Shown piece by piece: positions 32,376-43,300 of a stretch of 64,000 nt of DNA. A program made the position numbers and the translations under genes. How positions within the stretch are numbered: the stretch's first letter is position 1; each line of letters begins with the position of its first letter. Where the stretch lies: contig VCJN01000285.1 in assembly GCA_006384855.1 (NCBI GenBank), positions 1 to 64,000 of the forward strand. Direction: 5' to 3'. Under the pieces are notes generated by a model that worked only from the letters and a program-made list of their open reading frames with translations, did no database searches and was not told the DNA's origin. The DNA comes from Tetraselmis striata (Eukaryota; Chlorophyta; Chlorodendrophyceae; Chlorodendrales; Chlorodendraceae).

Positions 32376-32834
32376 TGCACCCCGGGAATCGCGGCGACCA
32401 AGGCGGAGCATGGTAAGTTGGCAGCGGACCGCGCGTCTTCCGCCCCAGTGCAAGAGGTGTTCACCGGTATTACCCTTTTGTGGTTGAGGACCGCGGCCGT
32501 CTCAGGAAGCAAGTCCGCTTTCACGGTGGTCTACATCTTTGCGGTGATGTTGGCTGTGCGCAACTTCCCTGGCGGTTCTTCCGCCCCGACCTCATGCTTC
32601 CTTCGTGGTCAATCCGTTCAGGCACTTCGAAACTTTGTCGCTAGCCAACCTGCTGAGTTCCGCCGTCACCTGTCGCGCACACGGCGGGGGTTGTTGCAGC
32701 GGGTCGTGAATTGCGTGCACGGTACCCTGGGCGGCATTCTCTCTGCCGGTGTGCAGATGGCCAAGTCTGATGCGTGGGCTCGTGCCCATTCTGCGTCTTC
32801 TCATGTTACTGCTTCCACCTCGCGGTCGTTGTAG
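32376..32834 (+). CDS. Hypothetical protein, C-terminal exon
   Basis: Open plus-strand frame without an in-frame ATG near its start, so probably a 3' exon. It reads AATKAEHGKLAADRASSAPV, then a hydrophobic stretch (TGITLLWLRTAAVSG and FTVVYIFAVMLAVRNF, a possible membrane or buried helix), then basic sequence (FRRHLSRTRRGLLQRVVNCV) and a Ser-rich end. A TGTAA signal lies 61 bases after the stop, which supports a real 3' end. The family is not recognised. Confidence 0.45.
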   Translation, partial: CTPGIAATKAEHGKLAADRASSAPVQEVFTGITLLWLRTAAVSGSKSAFTVVYIFAVMLAVRNFPGGSSAPTSCFLRGQSVQALRNFVASQPAEFRRHLSRTRRGLLQRVVNCVHGTLGGILSAGVQMAKSDAWARAHSASSHVTASTSRSL

Positions 32835-32894
32835 AGGACCTTTCTGATTGTCCTTTTTGGTGATTTCCTGATATCGCCTTCTGCTGCTAGCTCA

Positions 32895-32899
32895 TGTAA
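32895..32899 (+). terminator. TGTAA poly(A) signal
   Basis: TGTAA 61 bases after the stop at 32,834, followed by TTAATAAAATC. A second TGTAA in a partly duplicated context is at about 32,969. Confidence 0.5.
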
Positions 32900-33079
32900 T
32901 TAATAAAATCAAATTGGAATGAAATGTGTGTTTTGTTTTACTCTAATTTGAATTTTGCGGCTAGCACATGTAATCATTTGACTCTAATTTGAAGTTAATG
33001 GCATCTGCAACTTAATTTGAGCTAAGGCATTGAAATCGATTTACCTGGCCTTAAAATGCGGACGAAAACTTACCATATC

Positions 33080-33240
33080 ACGCATGGGCTGGACAGCGTG
33101 GACCCATGTGTGGATGGTCCAAGTACCGGTACCGCTCTCCATGCGTACATGGGCCGGTCCGTGTGTACATGGGAATTTGTCGAGGGCAGTCCATGTGTAC
33201 TGTAGCGTTATCAGAGGTCAGGCAACGACCCTGTGCAAAT
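33080..33240. repeat. Palindrome-rich element, CCATGTGTACATGGG family
   Basis: Several facing CCCATG/CATGGG motifs (GACCCATGTGTGGATGGTCC, TGCGTACATGGGCC, GTGTACATGGGAA, CCATGTGTAC) in 160 bp. Non-coding. Confidence 0.5.
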
Positions 33241-33325
33241 GGACCGTATCCAGATATTAAACCACGGCGCCGCAAATAAATACCAGGGCCACACCCGCCT
33301 TCCGGACGGTCATAACAAACCATGG

Positions 33326-35782
33326 AATTTCAATCATGCATTCGAGTCTGGTTTTGCCAAAAAGGGTGCGGAGGCTGTTTTACACGGGAAAGCGCCATTT
33401 TATGGCTAGGAAGGTTCAGCGAAAGGGGAGGGAATGTCGGAGGAGGAGCCCGCAGGGCGGAGGCGGAAACGGGAGGGCGCTGCCGAAGGCAGCGAGCTGG
33501 AAGATGGCAGACGAGCTGCTGGTGGCTGTCCTAAGTAGCTCCCCGGCCGGGAGCGCAGGGCTCGCGGGCGATGGGGTAGCCCGTACCAAACCCCGATGGT
33601 AACGGCTTCAAACCACTACAGACCGTACGGGTCGCACTAGGACAGCTATAGTCCGTTAGGAAACCCCATAAACACGTTTAGATCATTTCAATCATGCATT
33701 CGAGTCTGGTTTTGCCAGTTCACACGCGGTTCGTTTACGACTGCGAGCGTGGGCAGTCGGCAGGCGTGCCGACCAGACGAAGGCGGAAGATGTCTTGAGT
33801 TGTAGAGGGGTCTCGCGCCAAGAGGACCTCGATCGAGGCGCAGGCGCATCAGACGCGGGCGGGAGATGTTGACGCCGGCATGACATAGGCCGGACGTGTC
33901 GCGGAATTAAGGCGCCGTCTCCCGACGGCGCCCTATAGCATTGGTTGCGCGCCTTGGTGGCGTGCGGCACGAGCCGGAACTGCAGGCCAGTAGAAGCAGC
34001 AGGGGTAGCAAAGCCCAAGTTGGCGACGAGCGCCCAGCAAAGCAGCGGCACAGGCACGAGTAGGACGAGTACAGCTGCGCGCACGAGCGCGCGAGCGCGC
34101 CGAGTACAGTCAGGTGAAGTACTGGTGCACTGTACCCGACGCGATGATAACTCGTACCCTGTACCTGTACTGGCGATGCACGTTACGAGGGGTGGACACG
34201 CAACCACTCGCGATGACAGCGATGTATTGCTGCCGTCATCACCAGCGGTGGTTGTTTCGCCCCCTTGCGCGAAGAGCGGCGGGTGAAACGCACAACGCTG
34301 AGGGCGCGGAAATGTAGAACCCTGTGTGGTCGTGCCGTACCGGTTCAGGTGTGTCGGGGTCGGTTGTCGGCGACGTCGCAGAAGACCCGCCGACTCGGTT
34401 AGCTGTCGCCGTGGGTCTTTCTTCGCGGAGAGCGATGAGCCGACCGCCGTTGCTGCACCAACGACGACTGCTGACCAACCCACAAAGCGTAGGCTTAGGA
34501 TGATGCCACGAAACGCACAAGTCGCGTTAGGTGGCGGAGCTGTCCCCCGGCGGGCAGCTCGTGTTGTCACAGATGCGTTGCCGTGACGTTGGAAGCGGGT
34601 TGGCCGGCGTAGCGGCCCTTGTAGCCTATGCCGGCCCGTAACGATGCCAATGATGTCGGAGCGAGGGTGACGACGAGGCGGCCGCTGCTGCTGCACCAGC
34701 GACGGCCGCCGAAGTCCCAAACCCAGAGTTAACCAAGGGCAGTTACGTACACCACGAGACGCCAGGCACGCCAGGTGGTAGAGCGGCCCCCCGGCGGGCA
34801 GCTGCAGGTTGTCGTGGTCCTTGTGACGACGACGTTGGAGTAGGAGACGTCGGAGACGCATCGGCACGGGCCGCACAAACGCCTCCCACTGCGACCACAG
34901 CAAACGTTGCTGAAGCTTCATTGGGGCGAGGGCAACGAGCCCTCTCAAAACACCGGCGCGTGAGCGGCGCCACCCATGTAACAGGCCAATTACGCGAGTA
35001 GTTCCGGAAAACCACAGCATGTAACGACCGTTGATGCCACGGCGCCCTGCTGCGAGGACACGGGGACTGGGTTGTAGTGTCTTGCGGGACAACAAGTGGT
35101 CGCCCCGACGACACGGACGTCCTCCTCCGTCCGCGCCGATTTGTTGCGGTGGGCGTAGTTGTCGTCGTTGACAACCGTGACGAGCAGCGGCCATGGTGCC
35201 GAGCGCGTCCACCTCACCTAAACCTCAAGAGTTGACTACTGCGAGAGGGCGCTCCACTGCGGGAGCCCCGAAGGCCTGTATTGCGACTCGACTTCGGGTG
35301 TTGAGGTTTAAACCCCCCCAACGGGGACCCCCCAGCTCCAATTCCTTGCCGTGCGCATCGCCATCCGAAAACGTCCCAGCTGCAAAGCCAGGGCAAAAAC
35401 GAAAAACGACCTCGGGCGCACGAGTAGGGAAAACCACACTACCGAGGGGCTGTCTGTCGCTGCCTGATGTTGTAACGCATGTGCGCGGCACGACGACTCA
35501 CTACCGGGTGGATGAACCTCGGTGCGGACTTGTTCAGCCTCAGTGACCCTCGCGCGCACAAGTACGCGAAGCCGCTGCCGAAGGCAGCGAGCTGGAAGAT
35601 GGCAGACGAGCTGCTGGTGGCTGTCCTAAGTAGCTCCCCGGCCGGGAGCGCAGGGCTCGCGGGCGATGGGGTAGCCCGTACCAAACCCCGATGGTAACGG
35701 CTTCAAACCACTACAGACCGTACGGGTCGCACTAGGACAGCTATAGTCCGTTAGGAAACCCCATAAACACGTTTAGATCATA
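33326..35782 (-). mobile_element. Short DIRS-like element fossil with split direct repeats
   Basis: On the minus strand the order is A1 (35,782-35,572), body, B1 (33,718-33,688), A2 (33,688-33,479), B2 (33,358-33,328). A1 and A2 appear identical over about 210 bp (GATGGCAGACGAGCTGCTGG, CCGTACGGGTCGCACTAGG, GGAAACCCCATAAACACG). B1 and B2 share ATGCATTCGAGTCTGGTTTT. This is the same split-repeat design as 13,099-16,982, and the B and A repeats are related in sequence to it. The 1.85-kb body has a long Arg/Pro-rich minus-strand frame but no domain I can recognise, so this is most likely a non-autonomous or gutted copy. The identical repeats point to a recent insertion. Confidence 0.6.
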
Positions 35783-36359
35783 TTTCTGGATTAATTACGC
35801 ATTCAAGCGATTCCATTCCAGTCCTGGCCCCGGTTCCAGTCATTTCTCTGCTTCCCCTCGAGACTGTTCCGTCAATGCCTCCGGCTGCTACCGCCCAGTG
35901 TCCGGAGAGGTCAGCGAGGCCCGGACGGGCCTTGCCAGCACCCCGGGGCGCTAGTCAGCAGTCGGGGAGGTGCTTCGTGAGGCAGATGGACCTCCATCGC
36001 CGGAGCCGCGCCCCCCAGCTCGCCCGCGGCCGCTAGCCGCAGGTTGGTGTTACTGCGGGCCGGCGGGGACGGCTTGGGTGGCGCCGCCGTCCATACTCAG
36101 GCGTGTTTGTCTGTCTTGGGTGCGTTGACCTGGTGGATCTGGCGACAAATGGCGGCTCCGCGGGCGGCGCCGCGCCAACCACCCGCCATCACCGGCATCC
36201 CCGGGTAGCGGGGACCGAGAGCTATCTTATTCGGGTGGTTTCCGGGGGTATACGGTATTGCGCCACGCGGCCGGCCGCCCTGCGTGGCCCTGCCGGGTGT
36301 GCGGTCAGCCGCACACTGAATGGGCGGGTTAAAACCGCCCGGTTTTTATATGGGGCAAT
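35783..36359. other. No gene seen
   Basis: GC-rich spacer between the DIRS-like fossil and a palindrome cluster. No coding chain recognised. Confidence 0.4.
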
Positions 36360-36480
36360 TTGTACATAGTACGGGCTTTGTGGACATGGGTCAATGGAGG
36401 CTCCATGTCCACTACATGGACCGCGCCATGTACCCGTACGGGTAGTACAGTACGCATGGGCCATATGTCCACATGTGCGT
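36360..36480. repeat. Palindrome-rich element, CCATGT/ACATGG family
   Basis: Motifs GTGGACATGGGTCAATGG, CTCCATGTCCACTACATGG, CCATGTACCCGTACGGG and CCATATGTCCACATGTG. The piece around GGAGGCTCCATGTCC resembles 268-300 of the first cluster in inverted orientation. Confidence 0.5.
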
Positions 36481-36824
36481 TTTATCACACATACATACAT
36501 ATGCACCTGTATTGGCCCCGTGGACATCGTCGTCAAGTGGTCGTGACGATCACGTGCGCTACGAAGTAACCCCGATGGAGATACCCATCGCGTTCGTGAC
36601 TATGATGTGGACCACCTACTACGAGTACCGCCCACCCCTTCCGCATCCGGAAGTTGTTGACGTGCTGTCACGGACCACGCAACCAGGTGGTGGCACAGGA
36701 GAGCAGAAGCCTCCCGTTCCATGTTGTTCCATACACAGATACTGGCACGCTTGAGCTGTAATAGTTCTGTCCGGAGGCCCGTGAGCTTCGCATACAGCCG
36801 TTGGCGAGCCACACCGGTCTAAAG

Positions 36825-38958
36825 ATGGCGGCGGCTGCTGTTGGCCTCGTGAGCGCTCCTACATCGTCTGGGGACGCTCGTTCCGTAACGAAGGAAGCGA
36901 TACAGGTGGACGTGGATGCAGCACGACGCGAGTACCTCTTCCGTCCGCCCGCAGCGTTGGGAAAGGCTATGTTGAGGCTCATCGCGGACCCGCGGGATGA
37001 GCCTCTCCTGCTGTGCCTATTCAACATTTCTGTGACAGTCCTGCCAACAGCCATTTCACTCTTCTTTCTCCCCCCCCAGCCACTTGCTTGGTATCCCCCT
37101 CCCTCGACCTGACCCCCTTCTCACCAGTACACTTTGCTTCAATGCATCTCCCATGTGTGCTGTTGCTACCGGTACCTGTGAGGTTTGTTGAAGAAGTCCT
37201 AACCTGTTGCCATGTGCGCTTGACATCCGGGCCTTTGCCCTCCAGGCGCAGCCTACTTGGTGTTGACCTACGTCATGTTTGCTGCCCGCTTCATCCTGGC
37301 GTTTCACTACAGCGCCCACCGCCGGCTGTTCTCCCAAGGTTTGTCTCTGTGTTTCAGCTGTATGTCTGAATTTGTTATTCTTGTGGCACAAAGCCTTCAA
37401 GGCGGCCTCTTGATTTGATTCCGCAGTGTTTAGTCTTACTGGATATCTGACCTGTTGAGGCATCTGTATTCGTGTGTCCTCGGGATGGTGTTGGGTGCTA
37501 CCTGCAGAGTACAACATCCTTAATCAGTGGACAGAATGGGTATTGGCACCGGTGTTTGGCATTCCTTGTGGCACCTATACCACGCACCACTGCGTCATGC
37601 ACCACAGAGTACGTTGCCCTTCTGCCCACGAGCATCGTCCCACAGCTGGCGCAATCCATACAGCGGTTCATGTGCTATTTTGTGCTTTTATTTTCGCGTG
37701 AATACATTCGCTTTCACTACCATCCACACTTCAGGTACAGAATGTGCTTCACATCAGGCAGATGTCTGTTGTTCCACTGATATAGTCGCTACCGAATTGT
37801 TGCAGGAAGATAATGGAGAATGGGACCTCTCTTCTACCGAGCCCTACCAGAGAGATAACTTCCTGCACTTTTTGGTGTACTGGCTCCGGCATGCAATCCT
37901 CATACATGTGGAGCTGCCCATGTACTGTGTGCGAAGGAAGCGATGGGACCTGCTGGCTAAGCTTGTGTTTGGTATGGTGCGTGCCTTCAGCCCCCCCCCC
38001 TCCCCCCCCCCCTTCTCATTAATTGCCTCTCGGACACTGGGTGCAGGCTCCTGCCAGCTGGTGCTCTTGGACTAAATCTGCGCCTACATGTTTTTCATCA
38101 GGTGCTATACTTCTACGCCATTGGCAAGCTGCGTGCCTATGCGCCAGTCCAGACCTTATGGATCTGCATCATTCCGTACATTTTCACCTCTTTTGTTCTC
38201 ATGTTTGGCAATTGGTATGCATTCCATCAAAACGTGTCAGAGCTTGTCCTACCCCATTGATTGACTGATTATGTTCCCTGGGCAGGAGAGTTATTGACAT
38301 CGCAGAGGGATTGTTAACATTTGTTGTGGCCTGCTGATTAGGAGCCAGCATATCTTCGTGGATCCCACCAAGCCCGAGTCTGACTACACATTGACATATA
38401 ATTGTGTTGCTCATGTCGACAACCAGCAAACTTTCAATGATGGGTACCACAGCATTCACCATCTCAACTCCCGCACCCATTGGAGTGAGATGCCTAAGAA
38501 GTTTATGGAAACAATGGACAAGCATGCTGCAGAGGATGGTAATAGCCCGGATGTTATTGCTTTGTTTATCATTATACCTAGACTCACACAACATGCGATT
38601 CCGAGCTGTCACAGCACTGACTTCCATATGTTCACCCTTTGCAGCTCTGGTGTTCAAGGGGATCGGTTTCTTTGAGATTGGCGCTGCCTGCATGTTAGGT
38701 GAGTTAACGCCTGCCTCATCCATATGCTCAGTCTACATAGATGCTTTAATTGAGAGGCGGAGTTTGATTTGCATGTATTATGTACACTGCTGTGACAACT
38801 TTGAGAATGGTATTATGCTCCCAAAAATAGGCAAGCTTGGATGGCTGGCAGACCATGTTGTGTCCTGCTCCGAGACCCCCAAGGCAAGGGATGAGCTCAT
38901 TAGCTTGATGAAGCAACGACTCGTGCCTGTCAAGCGTGCACCCAAGAAGTCTGAGTAG
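36825..38958 (+). CDS. Membrane fatty acid desaturase/hydroxylase-like protein, 8 exons, about 373 aa
   Basis: The protein carries the three histidine boxes that bind the di-iron centre of membrane desaturases: HYSAH (His109-113), HCVMHH (147-152) and HSIHH (284-288, in the classic context NDGYHSIHH). Hydrophobic spans before box 1, around 190-210 and at 225-247 fit an ER or plastid membrane enzyme that oxidises fatty acyl chains. The substrate cannot be read. Exons are 36,825-37,090; 37,246-37,338; 37,508-37,608; 37,806-37,976; 38,102-38,214; 38,342-38,538; 38,645-38,698; 38,831-38,958. All junctions are GT-AG or close, and the phases agree. The one exception is exon 1, which needs one C fewer in the C-run at 37,071-37,077 to join in frame (SHLLG|GAAYLVL). 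That points to a homopolymer length error or a damaged allele. The start is the first ATG in frame. Confidence 0.85.
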
Positions 38959-40385
38959 TAGACCAGGGAGTCCATTGGCAAGTTCCATTATTTTCAACAC
39001 CGAGATGTTCAGATGCCATTTCGTTTAGGGCATGCGCGCTGCTTTCAGAATTCATGAGTGCAGACTCCTGCTGCAGCAGCAGCAAGTTCTATTTAAAAAC
39101 GTTCAGGAATTTGTGCTGAAACAGGTTTTTGGACCCCCCTCTCCTGAGTGCTGCTAGCATACTGTCACTAACGAGTTGCTATGCTATGCTGTGTCCTGGC
39201 TTCGGTGCGTGTGAATTCTGTGCCCGGTGTTCGCGATGTGGAATTCCCGACAGTGCGACGATCGGCGACACTACATGAGTGCAACTGCATGATATACATA
39301 TTTATCGGAGGCTTCAGCGACTTATCAAGCGGTGACGGTAATTATTGTGTATATTTCTCTCTTCTATTGGGATTTGGCCTGTTAACGCTACAGGCTTCAG
39401 ATCGCTGCTGTCGACTTATCTTGTCGACTTATACTTGTCGGCGCAGTAGTATATGGCGACCACGGACATATATGGGTAGTCGATAGTCGCCACGAGTAAG
39501 GATTACGTGCAGCAGGCCAGCTCTACGCTCACCTCATCACCTGATGACGGCGCCTTCACAGTCTCGGTGAAATTCGGCATACCTCACCCTGGCGGCCTCG
39601 TCGCTAATTTTGATAGCACCGCTAGCGCAAAAGGTAAAACCGGGCTTTCAGGTACAGTGCCACCCACCTTCCGTGTGTACCCACCCTCATATCATTAAAT
39701 GACTACGAGCCGTGGATTTCGGGAGCAGCCCTTCGCGTTTCGGTGTCGATGCTTCGTCGCGCGCTGTATGGAGATACGTAAGACTCTATATCCAAGTCAG
39801 GGGCACCGGCGGCGCCAAACCAACATAGTATCGCTGCAAATGGCTGGTGAGATGCTATCAGGGGTGCCGCATACGGAATGGAACTTGACCGTGTTGACCC
39901 CTGGACGGTTGCGTGATAAATCGCGTGTGTGCAACACGGCGACACGGGTGCTGTCGTCGAACGAACGAACCGGGTAACCGGATCATGTGCAAAAGCCCGC
40001 CGTTCTGCAAATGACGTAGCCCGACACAAGCACTGCGACTGTTGGCAGTCGTCGCTACGACTGACGACCGCCCTGCGAGAGGCCTTCGCGGGAAATTTAT
40101 GCCCTAGTGCTACTTCTATCCTACGTGTGTCTCCACTGTGTCTTGGTATCATATTTGCAGCAGCACGTTGCCAATGCTGCGAGATGATGTGTTAGCGACG
40201 GGTAGCGACGTGATATATACACAAGACATCCCCAAGTCTTTACGACGACGTAGATTCTACTGGCATATACGTGTCATGTACGCAGTCCCTGAAGCGACGG
40301 CCGTTGTGCTGAGGACGGCGTCAGGGGACGTGCCGGATACGGACTGCGGACTGTTCACTGTTGGGCCCTCGGCATCCGAAGGCGA
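38959..40385 (+). other. Intergenic, upstream of the polycystin-like gene
   Basis: No splice-supported coding chain. Open stretches at 39,507-39,698 and 39,699-39,977 lack recognised domains and are more likely 5' leader or chance. No TGTAA was found close after the desaturase stop. Confidence 0.4.
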
Positions 40386-43300
40386 ATGAAACGCCAAACA
40401 ATGCCGCACGGCCCGAGACCTGTGCGACGAGGGGCGATGCTATTTACGACTGCGCTGGCGCTGATGTGCGCGCAGTCTTTCCTGCCGGTCGCGGTGTCTC
40501 GCACACCCTCTGACCATTCATGGCTTGACGAATTCGAGGCTGTTATGGCTAGCGCGACAACTGGTCCGCAACGAGACATGCCTCACCTCATATGGCAAGC
40601 TGTCAGGACAGCTGAATGGAAAGGGTTTCCCTGCTCGGATCGTTATAGCTGGCGCGGCCGTGCTGCACGAGTTGCAGCCGCCACAAGCTTGACACCCTGC
40701 GGAATAGAGGTGCGTTGAAGTTTATGTTCTGGCTTATTTGTCCATGTTATAGATAGGGTTCCCTAAAAGTGGGCGTCTCTATGTTGTAGACAACAAATGT
40801 TGGTAGTATCACGCAGCACATTGCATAAACGTAGCATGTATATTTTAAGCATGTGCGGACAGAGGGGGTCGGCGATGTATGGCTAGCGTGATTGCTGGTA
40901 TTGACATTCCAGAGGATTTATCATTTGTAGTTGGCTAGACATACTCTGGTAGGAGGCTGCCCAGTGTATTCTCCAACGATCTATTAGGCCATGGAATGCC
41001 GGGAAGTACTATATTTAGTTCCTGATTGCGGTGCATATGCGGTGTCGGCATCTTCTTTGAGCAGCATTCACCACATTTTTACAGCCCATGACTAGGCTGC
41101 GCCATGTGCTGCTAGCTTTTTGTGACACATGCGATGGTTGTTCCCCAGTTTAAATCAGCAGACCAAGCATGGCGTACTCCGGACATGCGGGAGAGCTATG
41201 AGGAGCTTCAAAATTCATTGAAAGTCTCTTCAATGCAGGCATGTCTCCCAAGCTTTGCAATATCTCTCAAATTAACGATCTAGATGAGTCTGCATGTGGA
41301 CGTTTAGGTGTGCATGGGTATGATTGTGCATGTAAATAAATGGAGATTTCAAACGCCGATTGCTGTCGGTAACATGCTGCTTATTTCTACGACACTCTTT
41401 TGCCCTCACTGATGCCATCAACCACAGTTTAGACTCCCGCGGGATAGCATGTCTCAATTCTTTCAGATGCTCTTTTTGTGCAGTTTTTCACAGTGAGGTG
41501 TAGACTTGGTGTAGACGATATATACCATCGAATGATATACCATACGTTGTTAGTAGTTGTATATATGCAACGGCTTTAGATAAGGCTATAGCCCAGGGAT
41601 CCCGCCATGCAGGGTGTGCCCTGCAGTAAGACAGCCCCTCAAATGCCTATAGGCTTCGCATAATAAGAAGCTTGCCTGTACACCACGGCATTTGTATATG
41701 AGGCCTGCTCATTATTAGGTCTCAATCAGACCATGTCACTCATTCCTGGAGCTGGGCTGCCCCAGGTAGTTGCAGGAACAAGGTTTTCTGATCCTGGTGC
41801 AGAGGTGTCTGATGATGTGAGCGGCCAAGTCAGAGATGAAGACATCCTTGCATTTGGCCGAGCGGCTGTACACACAGCTACCCCAACCCTGCCAAGCAAG
41901 CCTCATGTCATCATTTATGCCGCCCAGGTATCTATAGGTCTGATCGTTCAAACTTCAGTTACCAGCAGTGGCACAATCGCTGATGATTCAGCAGCTTCCC
42001 CCTCGCTACTGACAGGTGGTTTATATTGACTTGGCGTCATACTGTGTGCTTGGCCCAGGATGCCTCCGGGAGCAAGATTGCAGGGCCACTGTTCCGTTTT
42101 GTGCATGTCATTTGCCCACCGTCTGAGAGACTGTGCGTACATCTGCCTTACAGCAACAGCACTTCGCCTGCATACGCTCTTGCTTCAGACCCTACTAACA
42201 CAGGGGATGCTCAGCCAAGCTGCAGCATAGGAAATCGCTGCTTTTCATTGGGGTCACAGTCAGAAGCAGACCAGGACACAGCCGGCATTTCTTTGTCAGG
42301 CGCCATAGGGGATCTGGATGCATACATTGGCCGGGACTCAATTTATCAAGATGACAGCCTGGCAGATTCAGTCGATTTGCAAGGCAGCATCAACACGGCA
42401 AGATCTATCACCACACTGGCGCTTGTTGGGCCGGCGGTGATTTGGGTATGTCTGGCATTGTCATTTTTTCCTTCGGACGTGTATTGTATGCCCTTGCGAA
42501 TGACAAGTAAACCACGCGTGCTTGTATCACGTTCTCCGTAAGCGTTAAAAGCAACTTGGTACCGTTAGCACCTGATGACCATCTGCTTAGACTCACTGTT
42601 GACTATTTCGGTTCGATCCCCATCACTCACTCCTTCCGGAACAAACAGGGGGCATGCTTATTATTGGGTGAGTCGCATGTGGAAGGGACTACATCAACAG
42701 GACTTGATTTCTGACTGCATCCCAGGTACCTCAAGGATCGGACATGCCCATTCGCGTGTGCCCTCACTTTCCATCTCCAGGCATGATCTGTGATCCGGGT
42801 GTCAAAGCTCATAATAGTATTGACGGGCCGTTAGATATGTTGGTCGAGGCATGTTCGCCAGCGACAGGCAGCCACAGGTAATGCCATCCCATCAGCTCAC
42901 AATATTCTGGATGTCATTTCTTCTCACAGCCTGTGGAACATATAAGCAACGTAGCGTGAGTGCAGGCACCTGAAAAGCATTGTGTATATTAACCTACTGT
43001 ACCAACGTGTGCTCACAAATATGTGCCCTGATGATTGATGATCATATGTTTTTTTTGTCGTTATTGTCTGAGCCTTCTGTTGTAGCTATTTCACTCAGTG
43101 ATGTGGCGCTGCGTTGGGCTGCAGGGCGTTCATCAAGCTGGTAGGGCTGTCAGAATGCAACATCGACACACAGCTGCCAGGAAACCGCAGCATTGAGTAC
43201 AGTGTCATTGACAGCCTTGGTACAAGGACTGCCGTGACCAGAACATTGATTGTTTTCCCAAACTGCACCCTTGGATCACATGTCTGCCAGGACGCAATGA

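Noticed and set aside
33692-35212. 506-aa Arg/Pro-rich minus-strand frame
   Set aside because: Length comes from GC-rich composition, no domain or sensible hydrophobic pattern is seen, and it fills the body of a split-repeat fossil. I do not call it a gene.
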